A stretch of 64,000 nt of DNA, from the NCBI RefSeq assembly GCF_000067165.1, contig NC_010162.1:5104501-5168500 (forward strand), given 5' to 3'. Numbering within the stretch: position 1 is the stretch's first letter; the number at the start of each line of letters is the position of its first letter. The notes beneath the pieces were generated by a model that did no database searches, was not told where the DNA came from, and worked only from the letters and a program-made list of their open reading frames with translations. The stretch comes from Sorangium cellulosum So ce56 (GTDB taxonomy: Bacteria > Myxococcota_A > Polyangia > Polyangiales > Polyangiaceae). Positions 11,593 through 19,794 of this stretch are shown here, one piece after another. A program made the translations under genes and the position numbers.

Positions 11593-11715
11593 CCCATCGA
11601 GTCTAGCCGAAAGCGCGCTCGGTGGTTCGGATCAGATGGCGCCAGTTTGGCGACCGCGGTGGAGCGCCCCCCCGCGGGTCGCCGCGCGCGGCGGCCTGCG
11701 CCGCCTGGTAAGGAC

Positions 11716-12930
11716 TCAGATCTCTTCCAGAATCTTCGCCTTGCGGGCCTGGAACTCCTCGTCGGTGATGAGGCCCTTGCTCTTGAGCTCCCCGAGGCGC
11801 TCCAGGCGCTGCTCGATCGACGGCGCTGCGGCGGGGGCAGCCTGCGGCGCCCCCGGGTAACCCTGCGGCGCCCCCGGGTAGCCCTGCGGCGCCCCCGGGT
11901 AGCCCTGCGGCGCCCCCGGCTGCTGCATGTGCGGCGGCACGAACTGAGGCTGGCCCTGCGCCGCGAGCGCGGGGTTCATCGCCTGCGCCAGGCCGGCGCC
12001 GATCGCCACCTGGGCGCCCAGCCCCGCGACGCCGCTGCCGTCGCCGCCCTGCGCCATGCCCTGGCCGGCGCCCATCATCGCCTGGCCGGCGGCGTAGTTC
12101 TGCCAGTTGCCCGCCAGCTGCTGCACGTACCGCGCGTCCTGCTGGAACCGCTGATCGAGCTCGAACTGCTTCGCGCGGGCGGTGTCCTGCGCGACTCCGA
12201 TGCCGCGGCGCGCCTCGCCGCGCGCCTTGTTCGCCTCGCGGAGGAGCTTCTGGTCCTCGGCCGCGAAGTTGATGTTGAAGTTGCCGATCTCGAGGATCTT
12301 GCAGCCGATCTCCTCGAGGTTCGGCGCGGATTGCACGATGCGGGCGCCGAGCTCCATGCTCATGCCGCCGAGGTTGAGCAGGCTCTTCTGCTGCTGCGCG
12401 CAGACCTGGCCGATCACGGTCTTCACGCTCATGAAGAACTTGCCCTTGATCCAGCTCAGGACGACGTCGTTGTCGCCGCTGCCGCCGCACTGCCCGTGGT
12501 ACCCGACGACGAACCGCACCGGATCGACCACGACCAGCGAGAACTCGCCGAAGATGCGCGGCGTCACGAACTCGTAGAGGACGGGGTCCTCCATCGACTC
12601 CAGCGGCCCGCCGAACGGCACGCCGCGGACCGGCTGCGTCTTGACGAAGAAGATCTCGGCGATGAAGACGTCCCCGCCCGTGAACTTGTTGACGAGGTTG
12701 TTCAGGAACGGGATGTTCTGGGTCTGGAGGGTGTGGCGCCCTGTGGGCAGGTAACCCATGTACCTGCCGTCCTTGAAGAAGAGGGCACACTCATCGCTGT
12801 CGACCGTCAGCTGCGACCAGAAGGGGATGTTCTGGTCCGGGTGCTTGTAAACGATGAGATGCTTCGCCGCGTCCGGGCGCGCGATCATCATCTCGCGGAC
12901 GCCGCTCTTCACGAAATCGAAAATCCCCAT
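11716..12930 (-). CDS. SPFH/Band-7-like (virion core protein-like) protein with SHOCT tail
   Basis: A 404-residue protein. Residues about 1-270 match the bacterial SPFH family annotated as virion-core-like (YdjI type): start MGIFDFVKSGVREMMIARPD, then YKHPDQNIPFWSQLTVDSDECALF and RIFGEFSLVVVDPVRFV. The middle is Gln/Ala/Gly-rich with Met. Three copies of GAPQGYP (21-bp DNA repeat near 11855-11915) lead to a C-terminal SHOCT motif (about 370-404: IEQRLERLGELKSKGLITDEEF). Members are thought to act at membranes or in assemblies; a precise role is not established here. It is divergent from the 13131 operon with a 200-bp shared upstream region. Confidence 0.85.
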   Translation of the reverse strand: MGIFDFVKSGVREMMIARPDAAKHLIVYKHPDQNIPFWSQLTVDSDECALFFKDGRYMGYLPTGRHTLQTQNIPFLNNLVNKFTGGDVFIAEIFFVKTQPVRGVPFGGPLESMEDPVLYEFVTPRIFGEFSLVVVDPVRFVVGYHGQCGGSGDNDVVLSWIKGKFFMSVKTVIGQVCAQQQKSLLNLGGMSMELGARIVQSAPNLEEIGCKILEIGNFNINFAAEDQKLLREANKARGEARRGIGVAQDTARAKQFELDQRFQQDARYVQQLAGNWQNYAAGQAMMGAGQGMAQGGDGSGVAGLGAQVAIGAGLAQAMNPALAAQGQPQFVPPHMQQPGAPQGYPGAPQGYPGAPQGYPGAPQAAPAAAPSIEQRLERLGELKSKGLITDEEFQARKAKILEEI

Positions 12931-13130
12931 GTCGCGCTCCTCTTCGGTGTGCTGGGTGTGACGGATCTGCCGGTCCCCTGCCCCCCGGGACCTCGGGCTT
13001 CATTCCGGCAGACGGCGCGCAGGGCCCGCGCCGTTCGTTCTCCGTTGACGATCGCCGCGCCTTTCAGGCACACAGCGGCCTCAGGATAATCCGCAGATCG
13101 CAGGGCAGCAATGCCCGCCGGGAGGACCGT

Positions 13131-13310
13131 ATGCCCGTTGCTCCGCTTGCTCTGCTTGCTCTGCTTGCTCTGCTCGAGCCGCTGGCGTCACCCGAGTCAT
13201 CCGCGCCACCCGAGTCACCCGCGTCCTCCGGGATCCCGAGCTCCGCCGTTCGGCAGCCGAAGCGCTCGTTCTTTTGGCACGGGGCCGCGCTGGCGAGGGC
13301 GCCTCGATGA
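13131..13310 (+). CDS. 59-residue ORF with hydrophobic N-terminus, coupled to next gene
   Basis: The ATG at 13131 is preceded by a strong ribosome site (gggagga, ending 5 bp upstream). It encodes 59 residues starting MPVAPLALLALLALLEPLAS, then a Pro/Ser-rich stretch and a basic end. The TGA at 13308-13310 overlaps the ATG of the next gene (ATGA). A 9-bp repeat (gctctgctt, 13140-13175, four copies) produces the Leu/Ala run. The good ribosome site and the overlap support real translation, as a small secreted or leader peptide that couples translation of the downstream gene. No homology is recognised. The alternative is that it is fortuitous and the next gene starts further upstream. Confidence 0.5.
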   Translation: MPVAPLALLALLALLEPLASPESSAPPESPASSGIPSSAVRQPKRSFFWHGAALARAPR

Positions 13311-14425
13311 TCGCGCCGATCGACGTCGGCGCCCTCTCGGCGCCCGCGCAGAAGCTGGCGCAGCCGGGCGCGCCGCAGAAGCTCAGGGAGATGGCGGCGC
13401 GCGGCATCGCCCCCGGGCTCAAGCCGGGCGACGTCGTGACGGTGCTCGTGCTGCTCGCGTCGCGCGAGGAGGAGCCGGCCCGCGAGGCCGCGGAGAAGAC
13501 GCTGGCGGCGCTCCCCGAGCCGCTGCTCCAGGGGGCGCTCGGCGCGGATCTGCAGCCGCCAGTCATCGATCGGCTGGCCCGCGCGTACGCGGACCGCCTC
13601 CCGGTCGTCGAGAGGCTCCTCGCGATGCCGGGCGTCGCCGCGGAGACGCTCGAGGAGCTCGCGCGGACCGGGGGCGAGGCGGTGACGGAGCTCATCGCCG
13701 TCAACGAGGAGCGGCTGCTCAAGAACCCGCGCGTCATCGAGAAGCTCTACCTCAACAAGAACACGCGGATGTCGACCGCCGACCGCCTCGTCGATCTCGC
13801 GTCCCGCAACGGGGTCGAGCTCACGGGCATCCCGGCGTGGCGCGAGGTCAGCGTCGCGATCAAGGACGAGCTCATCGCGGAGCCGTCGCCCGAGCCCACG
13901 CCGGACGACGTGCTGTTCAGCGAGACGCAGGCGCTCGCGGAGGCGCTCGCCGCGGACGAGCCGGTCGACACCCACGTCGAGGACGAGGAGGGCAAGGAGG
14001 CGATCAAGGAGCAGTACGTCCCGCTCTACAAGCGGCTCGCCGACATGACCATGTCGCAGCGGATCCGGCGGGCGATGCTCGGCTCGCGCGAGGAGCGCAT
14101 GCTGCTCGTGCGCGACTCGAACCGCCTCGTGGCCAGCGCCGCCGTGCGCAGCCCGCAGATGCAGGAGGAGGAGGTCGTCCTCATCAGCCGCAACCGGAAC
14201 ATCTCGGACGAGGTGCTGCGGATCATCTCGACGACGCCCGAGTGGCTGAAGAGCTACACGGTGAAGCGGAACCTCGTCGAGAACCCGAGGACGCCGGTGC
14301 TCGTCGCGACGCGGCTGGTCCAGCACCTGCGCGAGTCCGATCTCCGGGGCATCGCGAAGAGCAAGAACGTGACGTCGCCGGTGAAGGACGCCGCGAGGCG
14401 GCACCTCGAGCGGCGCAAGAGCTGA
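13307..14425 (+). CDS. conserved hypothetical helical-repeat protein, linked to NikR-like gene
   Basis: A 372-residue, probably cytoplasmic protein with no signal or TM segment. It is rich in alternating helices with Leu/Ala and paired charges (residues about 40-160 and 240-372), resembling HEAT/ARM-like solenoids: LPEPLLQGALGADLQPPVIDRLARAY and later ISDEVLRIISTTPEWLKSYTVKRNLVENPRTP. An acidic linker (about 185-240) divides the two halves. No catalytic motif is seen. An ATG 33 bp upstream (13274) is possible, but the overlap with the small upstream ORF favours 13307. The NikR-like gene follows after 13 bp, so the two are probably co-expressed. Function unknown. Confidence 0.72.
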   Translation: MIAPIDVGALSAPAQKLAQPGAPQKLREMAARGIAPGLKPGDVVTVLVLLASREEEPAREAAEKTLAALPEPLLQGALGADLQPPVIDRLARAYADRLPVVERLLAMPGVAAETLEELARTGGEAVTELIAVNEERLLKNPRVIEKLYLNKNTRMSTADRLVDLASRNGVELTGIPAWREVSVAIKDELIAEPSPEPTPDDVLFSETQALAEALAADEPVDTHVEDEEGKEAIKEQYVPLYKRLADMTMSQRIRRAMLGSREERMLLVRDSNRLVASAAVRSPQMQEEEVVLISRNRNISDEVLRIISTTPEWLKSYTVKRNLVENPRTPVLVATRLVQHLRESDLRGIAKSKNVTSPVKDAARRHLERRKS

Positions 14426-14438
14426 ACGGGGACGAGCG

Positions 14439-14861
14439 ATGAGCGACCTGGTCCGCTTCGGCGTGGCGATGGATCGCGCGCTGCTGGCCGAGTTCGATCG
14501 GCGCATCACCGCGCAGGGCTACGAGAACCGCTCGGAGGCGCTGCGCGATCTGGTCCGCGCGGACCTGACGCGCGCCGCGCTGGACGAGGGGGCGGAGGTG
14601 GCGGCCACGCTGACGCTCGTCTACGAGCCCGAGGTGCGGGAGCTCGTGCTGCGGATCTCCGAGCTGGAGGAGCGGCGCGCGGGATCTCTGGTCTCCAGCC
14701 TGCTGGTCCGCCTCGACGCGGCCCGGCTGCTCCAGGTGATGGTGCTGAAGGGCCGCGGGCAGGAGCTGTCCGAGCTCGCCGGGCAGCTCGCCGGGGCCAA
14801 GGGGGTCCTGTCCTGCGCGCTCACGCCGGCCGCGGCGCTCCCGGGGGCGGCGCGCCGGTAA
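14439..14861 (+). CDS. NikR-family ribbon-helix-helix regulator lacking the nickel ligands
   Basis: A 140-residue protein. Residues 1-45 are a ribbon-helix-helix domain (VRFGVAMDRALLAEFD, then GYENRSEALRDLVR). Residues 55-130 are the ACT-like NikR C-terminal domain (TLVYEPEVRELVLRI and QVMVLKGRG). Aligned with E. coli NikR, the high-affinity ligands His76, His87, His89 and Cys95 correspond to Glu78, Leu89, Arg91 and Leu97 here. The fold is NikR, but the square-planar nickel site is absent. It probably senses another ligand or acts without metal. No nickel transporter or nickel enzyme lies next to it. It follows the 372-residue hypothetical gene in the same operon. Confidence 0.85.
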   Translation: MSDLVRFGVAMDRALLAEFDRRITAQGYENRSEALRDLVRADLTRAALDEGAEVAATLTLVYEPEVRELVLRISELEERRAGSLVSSLLVRLDAARLLQVMVLKGRGQELSELAGQLAGAKGVLSCALTPAAALPGAARR

Positions 14862-14908
14862 GCGGGGGCGGCGCGGCGCGCCGGTAAGCGGGGGCGGCGC
14901 GCCGGTGG
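14845..14908. repeat. short direct repeat (gcgcgccggtaagcgggggcggc), two copies plus a partial
   Basis: Two near-identical copies around 14850-14880 and 14877-14903, with a third partial copy, span the end of the NikR-like gene and the spacer before the convergent SPOR gene. It is very GC-rich and could form stems. No T-run follows, so it is not a typical intrinsic terminator. Confidence 0.5.
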
Positions 14909-14933
14909 AGGAGGGCTCTCCAGAGCTGCTGAT

Positions 14934-15761
14934 CTACGCGTCGTCGCCGGAGCTGTCGGCCACTTTGACCGTGGTCTTGGGCGGGTCGACGATGAACGTC
15001 ACGAGGCGCTCCTTGGCCTCGAACTCCTGCCGGTAGATCACGGCCGAGCGCTTGTACTTGAAGGGGCCCACGCGCACCCGGTGCCACAGGCCGCGGCCCT
15101 TGACGTACGCCGGCTCGACGTACGCCTTGTGCCCGCGCCGGCGCAGGGCCGCCGCGAAATTCTCGGCGTCGGTGGGGTCCTTGAACGAGCTCACCTGGAG
15201 CTGGTAGTTGCCAGGCCCTCCCCGCTCGATCTCCGGCCCCTCCTCGCGCGACACGTGGCGGGCCATCGCGGTGAGCGTGTCGTTCGGGGCGACCTCGCCT
15301 CCGGGACGGCCGAGCACGTGCTGCGCCGGCAGCGGGACCACGGGCAGCCGGTCCGCGGCAGGCGGCGGGACGGGCTCCGCGGCGGGCGCCTCGGCGGAGG
15401 TGGCCGCCTTGGCCGCCCGCGGATCACGCACGGCCTCGAGCGCGGTCGTCGGGTGCTCCGCGTCCGAGAGGACCGCGGGGAAGGTCACGTCCTCCCCGAT
15501 CGTGGCAGGGCGCGGGGCCGGCTTCACGCCGGCCGGGTGGGCGCGCGCGACCAGATCGCCGAGCGGATCGGCGGTGACCGGCCGCTCGCGCTGCGGGGCG
15601 CGCAGGAGCGCCACCGCCGCGAAGACGATGCACGCCCCGCCGAGCGAGGCCAGCACCAGCGCGCCCGCGCGCGACGGGCGAGCCCCGGGATCCTCTTCCT
15701 GGATCTCCTCGAGGTTCCGCACCGCCCCGGTGTCCATGCTCTCGCCCTTGCTGCGCCTCAT
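14934..15761 (-). CDS. SPOR-domain membrane protein
   Basis: A 275-residue protein. A cytoplasmic N-terminus is followed by one TM segment at about residues 31-53 (AGALVLASLGGACIVFAAVALL), an Ala/Pro-rich periplasmic linker, and a C-terminal SPOR domain at about 183-265 (NYQLQVSSFKDPTDAENFAAALRRRGHKAYV to WHRVRVGPF). SPOR domains bind denuded peptidoglycan strands at septa, so a role in cell division or wall remodelling is likely. The start at 15761 has a good ribosome site (gaggagg). It converges with the NikR-like gene and diverges from the ECF operon across a 319-bp spacer. Confidence 0.88.
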   Translation of the reverse strand: MRRSKGESMDTGAVRNLEEIQEEDPGARPSRAGALVLASLGGACIVFAAVALLRAPQRERPVTADPLGDLVARAHPAGVKPAPRPATIGEDVTFPAVLSDAEHPTTALEAVRDPRAAKAATSAEAPAAEPVPPPAADRLPVVPLPAQHVLGRPGGEVAPNDTLTAMARHVSREEGPEIERGGPGNYQLQVSSFKDPTDAENFAAALRRRGHKAYVEPAYVKGRGLWHRVRVGPFKYKRSAVIYRQEFEAKERLVTFIVDPPKTTVKVADSSGDDA

Positions 15762-16080
15762 GCGTCCTCCTCGCCCCGTCTACCCTGCCCGGCCGGCGAC
15801 CCACAACTTTCGTGTGCTACTTTATCCTACATCTTCCGGAGAAATCCGGTCGCGGAACGAGCGCTCTCGGGTGAGCGCGCTTCGGCGGGGCCGGGCAGCC
15901 TCGCATGCGCGGCGCGCGCGGTGAAAGTTCTCGGCTGGCGCCGGGCGCGCGCAGGCCAGACGATCCCCGCGGGCTTCGTCCGCGGTGAGCCGTCTCGCGG
16001 CCCTGCCGTGACTCAAGGGGGCCGATCGGGTCACGAGGCGGCAGGAGGCGTTCGGTCATTCCCAGCGGAGCCCCACGATC
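15762..16080. other. spacer between divergent SPOR gene and ECF operon
   Basis: It contains an AT-richer patch at about 15808-15835 (ttcgtgtgctactttatcct), the likely promoter zone for one or both directions. No assignable ECF-type -35/-10 pair and no coding sequence were recognised. Confidence 0.4.
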
Positions 16081-16704
16081 ATGGTGATGCGCGCCGGCGC
16101 GCTCGCCCCCCCGCGAAGGCTGGGCGTGGTCGCCTATGCGAGCGACGAGGCGCTCGTGGAGGGCCTCCGCGCGAGGCATCCTGCCGCGCTCTCCGCCTTC
16201 CACGAGCGCTTCTCCGGGCACGTGCTCCGCGTCCTCGGCCGGCTGCTCGGCGGCAGCCGCGACCTCTCCGACGCGCATCACGACGCCTTCGTCCGCGCGC
16301 TGTCCTCCCTCGACACCCTGCGCGATCCGGCGGCGCTGAAGGCGTGGATCACCTCGGTCGCCGTGTTCACGGCGCGGACCTGCATCCAGCGGCGCGCGCG
16401 CAGGAAATGGCTCCTGTTCTTCGCCCCCGACGAGCTCCCCCCCCTCGTGGAGCCCCCGTACGAAGGTGAGGCCCGCGAGGCGCTGCGCGCGACCTACCGC
16501 GCGCTGGAGCGGCTCCCGGCCGACGAGCGCATCGCGTTCGCGCTGCGGCGCATCGAGGGCATGGATCTCCAGGAGGTCGCCGGCGCGTGCGGCGTCTCGC
16601 TCGCGACCATCAAGCGAAGGCTGGCCCGCGCCGAGGCCAACTTCCTCGAGGCGGCGCGGGACCAACCCGCCCTCGAGGCGTGGCTGAAGGGAGGCGCGTC
16701 ATGA
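16081..16704 (+). CDS. ECF-type RNA polymerase sigma factor
   Basis: A 207-residue sigma-70 family protein. Region 2 lies at about residues 22-105 (LVEGLRARHPAALSAFHERF, then HDAFVRALSSLDTLRDPAALKAWITSVAVFTARTC). Region 4 lies at about 135-190 (ALERLPADERIAFALRRIEGMDLQEVAGACGVSLATIKRRLARAEANF). Length and domain order fit ECF factors. It overlaps the FecR-like gene by 4 bp (ATGA at 16701), and that gene is a plausible membrane-bound partner. The unit ends with a barrel-like outer-membrane candidate, the usual layout of cell-surface signalling modules, though no TonB receptor is present. Confidence 0.9.
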   Translation: MVMRAGALAPPRRLGVVAYASDEALVEGLRARHPAALSAFHERFSGHVLRVLGRLLGGSRDLSDAHHDAFVRALSSLDTLRDPAALKAWITSVAVFTARTCIQRRARRKWLLFFAPDELPPLVEPPYEGEAREALRATYRALERLPADERIAFALRRIEGMDLQEVAGACGVSLATIKRRLARAEANFLEAARDQPALEAWLKGGAS

Positions 16705-17972
16705 GCGATCGCCCCTCGCTCGATCGTCTTCATGAGCTCCGCCGGGCCCAGGATGACGAGCTCGCGGCGCAGGATCTCGACGGTGCGCGCCGACGGTTCC
16801 TGGAGATCGCGGCCGGCGGATCCCCCCGTCCCGGGGCTGCGCGCCTCGGCCCCCCGCGTCCTCGGTGGATCGCGCCCGCGGCCCTCGTGGCGCTGGCGGG
16901 GGTCTGTGCGGCGCTGCTCCTCGTGCTGCTCCCGTCCTCGCGATCGCTCTCGTTCGCGGTCGGCTCGGCGCAAGGTCAGGTCGGGGCGTGGATCGCCGCC
17001 AGCGCGGAGGCTCCTCTGGCGGTCGCCTTCTCGGACGGCACGTCCCTGGCGCTGGACGCGAACGCCCGGGTGCGGGTGGTGGCGGCCGGCGCAGATGGCG
17101 CGCGCGTGCTGCTGGAAGGCGGCCGGCTCACGGCGACGGTGACCCACACCGCGACGAGCGCCTGGAACTTCGACGTCGGCCCGTTCGACGTGCTGGTCAC
17201 CGGCACGCGCTTCGAGCTGAGCTGGTCCCCGGCGAGCGAGCGGCTCAAGCTGGTGCTGCGGGAAGGATCGGTCGCCGTGTCGGGGCCGCTCGTGGGCGGG
17301 CGGCGCGCCGTCGCTGCGGGAGAGACGCTCGAGGTCTTCTGCAAAGAGCAGCGCTTCGAGCTCACGCGCGGGGAGCTGCGCGCCGCCGCTCCACCTCCGC
17401 CGTCCGCCACGCGCGTCGATCAGCCGGCCTCCGAGCCGGCCCCCGCGGCGACCGGCGCCGGCGAACGCGCGATGGTCGCGAAGGCCGCGGACGCCGCCCC
17501 CCGCCGGCCGACCTGGCGCGATCTCGTGGCCAGCGACAGGTACCAGGAGGCCATGACGGCGGCCGAGGCCGAGGGCTTCGACGGGCTCGTCGCCCGCGCG
17601 AGCGCGGCGGATCTGCTGGCGCTCGCGGACGTCGCGCGCTTCTCCGGGAAGCCGGAGCGCGCCGCGGCGGCGCTCACCACGGCGCGGAGCCGGTTCGCGG
17701 GCTCGGGCGAGGCGGCCAAGGCCGCCTTCCACCTCGGCCGGATGGCGTTCGACCAGCGGCGATCGTACGCCGAGGCCGAGCGCTGGTTCCTCGTGTACCT
17801 CGAAGAGCAACCGGGCGGCGCCTTTGCGCAGGAAGCGCTCGGGAGGGTCATCGAATGCCGGGAGTCGATGGGGCCGGCCAGCGAGGCCCGCGAGGCCGCG
17901 CGCCGCTACCTGGCGCGGTATCCGGCGGGGCCCCACGCCGCGCACGCCAGGGATCTCCTCGAGGGGGAGTGA
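16701..17972 (+). CDS. FecR-like membrane protein with TPR-type C-terminus
   Basis: A 423-residue protein. A cytoplasmic N-terminal segment of about 55 residues is followed by one TM segment at about 57-78 (APAALVALAGVCAALLLVLL). A FecR domain covers about 95-215: FAVGSAQGQVGAWI, SDGTSLALDANARVRVV, NFDVGPFDVLVTGTRFELSW and LVLREGSVAVSGP. After a Pro/Ala linker, residues 295-420 look like TPR/YbgF-type repeats (FHLGRMAFDQRRSYAEAERWFLVYLEEQPGG). FecR proteins act as anti-sigma or sigma regulators. The overlapping ECF gene upstream makes it the likely regulator of that factor. The TPR extension is not part of classical FecR. Confidence 0.85.
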   Translation: MSDRPSLDRLHELRRAQDDELAAQDLDGARRRFLEIAAGGSPRPGAARLGPPRPRWIAPAALVALAGVCAALLLVLLPSSRSLSFAVGSAQGQVGAWIAASAEAPLAVAFSDGTSLALDANARVRVVAAGADGARVLLEGGRLTATVTHTATSAWNFDVGPFDVLVTGTRFELSWSPASERLKLVLREGSVAVSGPLVGGRRAVAAGETLEVFCKEQRFELTRGELRAAAPPPPSATRVDQPASEPAPAATGAGERAMVAKAADAAPRRPTWRDLVASDRYQEAMTAAEAEGFDGLVARASAADLLALADVARFSGKPERAAAALTTARSRFAGSGEAAKAAFHLGRMAFDQRRSYAEAERWFLVYLEEQPGGAFAQEALGRVIECRESMGPASEAREAARRYLARYPAGPHAAHARDLLEGE

Positions 17973-19103
17973 ATGCCGTCTCGAAGGCCGGCTCGCGCGG
18001 CGCACGGCGGAGCCTGGGCGCTCGGGCTCTGCCTCCTCATCGCACCCGAAGCGCGCGCGGCGCCGCCGGAGCCTCCACGCACGAAGGTCGTCCTGATCGC
18101 CGATCGCCGGTCGGACCCCATCATGGCGCGCGTCTATGCCGAGCTCGCCACGCTCGGATTCACCGTGGTGGTCGTGAGGGGCGGCGCCGAGCCGCCCTCC
18201 CAGGGGCCGATCGAGACGAGCGCGCGCGAGGTCGGAGCGTCGGCGGAGATCCGGGTGACGGAGGTGCCAGGTGGCGTCGAGGTCTCGATCGCCCATGGTG
18301 CGACCGGCCCATCGGTCCAGAGCGCGGTGATGGCCGACGATCCAGCCACGGTCGCGGTTCGCGCGGTGGAGCTCCTGCGCGCGAGCCTCCTGGATGTGCG
18401 CTCGCCCCGTCCGTCGCAGGGCGAGGTCGGCGCCGATCCGGAGGCTCGCGCCGTCGTCGACATGCAAGAGCCACCGCCGGCCAGGCCCGCGCCCGTCGCC
18501 GCCGCGCGCCCGCGAGCCGACGCCGCCTCCCGCGCGCCCCCTCCCCCGGCCGCGAGGCCAGGCGCGACCCGAAGGGCACCGATGACGTTCGGCGTCGGTG
18601 CGGCGCCGGCGGTCCTGTGGAGCCCAGGCGGCGTGCCCGCCACCCCGATGCTGGACGTGTCGGGGTACGCGATGATCTGGTCTCGTCTGGGGCTCTCCAC
18701 CTTCGTGCAGATCCCGCTCGCCAGCGCGCGCCGTGAGGGCAAAGAGGGCACGCGACACACGCGCATCGCGCTCGCCGCCCTGGGGGTGCGCGTCCCGCTC
18801 GGCCCCACCGGCGCCGCGTGGCTGCCGTCGGCCGGCGCAGGGCTCGCCGCCGCCTGGCTGCACGTCGAGGGCGAAGGCCGCTCGCCCCGGTACGCCGGCA
18901 GGTCGGAGGACGCGTACGCGGTCGCGCCGTACCTGCGCGCTGGGCTCTCGTTCGCGCCGACTCCACACCTGCGGATCAGCGAGCACCTGCTCGCCGGGAT
19001 CGCGGCGCCGCGCGTCGTGATCGACGCCGCAGGCCGCGCGACGGACGCGTGGGGTCGCCCGTTCCTCGGCGCGTCTCTCGGCGTGGAGGTCGTGTTGCCG
19101 TGA
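17973..19103 (+). CDS. exported hypothetical protein with probable beta-barrel C-terminus
   Basis: A 376-residue protein that starts directly after the FecR-like stop codon. Residues 1-30 are a signal peptide (HGGAWALGLCLLIAPEARAA). About 35-155 form an alpha/beta-like domain (TKVVLIADRRSDPIMARVYAELATLGFTVVVVRGG). A Pro/Ala linker follows (about 165-205), then a segment of alternating hydrophobic strands (about 210-376) with Gly and aromatic residues, ending LGASLGVEVVLP, which resembles a small outer-membrane barrel. It is the third gene of the ECF-FecR unit and may be its surface or periplasmic component. No specific family is recognised. Confidence 0.7.
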   Translation: MPSRRPARAAHGGAWALGLCLLIAPEARAAPPEPPRTKVVLIADRRSDPIMARVYAELATLGFTVVVVRGGAEPPSQGPIETSAREVGASAEIRVTEVPGGVEVSIAHGATGPSVQSAVMADDPATVAVRAVELLRASLLDVRSPRPSQGEVGADPEARAVVDMQEPPPARPAPVAAARPRADAASRAPPPPAARPGATRRAPMTFGVGAAPAVLWSPGGVPATPMLDVSGYAMIWSRLGLSTFVQIPLASARREGKEGTRHTRIALAALGVRVPLGPTGAAWLPSAGAGLAAAWLHVEGEGRSPRYAGRSEDAYAVAPYLRAGLSFAPTPHLRISEHLLAGIAAPRVVIDAAGRATDAWGRPFLGASLGVEVVLP

Positions 19104-19183
19104 GCCGAAACGGGCAGCTTCCGTGACCTCAGCGCAGACCATCTTTGACGCCGGGCGCGTCGGCGCGCGGCGCGGAGGACCCA

Positions 19184-19684
19184 ATGAAGATCACGGCTAC
19201 GAGGCTCTGGGCTCTGGGCTTGTCGGCGGCCTTCGCGCCCGCACAGGCGGCGTGCGGCGACCGTCATGTCGATCCGATCGTGGAAATCCGCCTGGCGACC
19301 ACCGTCGAGGGGGCCACCGAAGGGCCGTGGGCAGCCTGCGTTTCCTCCGGGGACGAGGGCAACTTCGCCCTCCCTCACGTCTGTCCGGATCCCGAACCGA
19401 GCGGTGAAGAGCGCATGTGCAGGGTGGCCTACGTCGCCGAGCGACAAGACGATGGATCGACGTGGTGCGATGTGGCGGCGCAATGCAACTACGCGTGCGA
19501 AACGGCGGAGGACTGCCCGCGGCCGCCGAGCGGCACCGCCACGCCGGTGTGCAACTCGGTCTGCGAGTTGCCCTGCGACGAGAGCACCACGTGCCCGAGC
19601 GGCATGGAGTGCTGGCGCATGTTCCACGGGCCTGGCCTCCAGGACGAACAGGGCTTCTGCATGTGGAAGTACCGATGTGACTGA
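19184..19684 (+). CDS. small secreted Cys-rich protein
   Basis: A 166-residue protein from the ATG at 19184, which has a ribosome site (ggagga) 7 bp upstream. The N-terminal signal segment ends near AFAPAQAACGD, with a possible but imperfect lipobox. The mature part contains about 14 Cys residues in patterns such as CDVAAQCNYACETAEDCPRP and CNSVCELPCDESTTCPSGMECW. These suggest disulfide-knotted extracellular modules, as often seen in myxobacterial surface proteins. It lies 81 bp downstream of the barrel gene. Function unknown. Confidence 0.7.
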   Translation: MKITATRLWALGLSAAFAPAQAACGDRHVDPIVEIRLATTVEGATEGPWAACVSSGDEGNFALPHVCPDPEPSGEERMCRVAYVAERQDDGSTWCDVAAQCNYACETAEDCPRPPSGTATPVCNSVCELPCDESTTCPSGMECWRMFHGPGLQDEQGFCMWKYRCD

Positions 19685-19794
19685 AGGTCGAGGTCGACGA
19701 ACCTGGCCAATCCATCTCGCTCTGCCCGCGGACCCGCGCGGCGACACGCAACCGCTGGGCTTTCGCGCGCTCGAGGCGCTATGACTCGGCCCTC

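Noticed and set aside
13064..14509. 481-residue antisense open frame opposite the helical-repeat gene
   Set aside because: Arg/Leu-rich shadow without ribosome site or domain.
14845..14908. Short GC repeat as an intrinsic terminator
   Set aside because: No T-run follows and the arms are direct rather than clearly inverted.
16494..19184. 896-residue antisense open frame opposite the ECF-FecR-barrel genes
   Set aside because: Composition is typical of a shadow, and the plus strand holds overlapping genes with family motifs.
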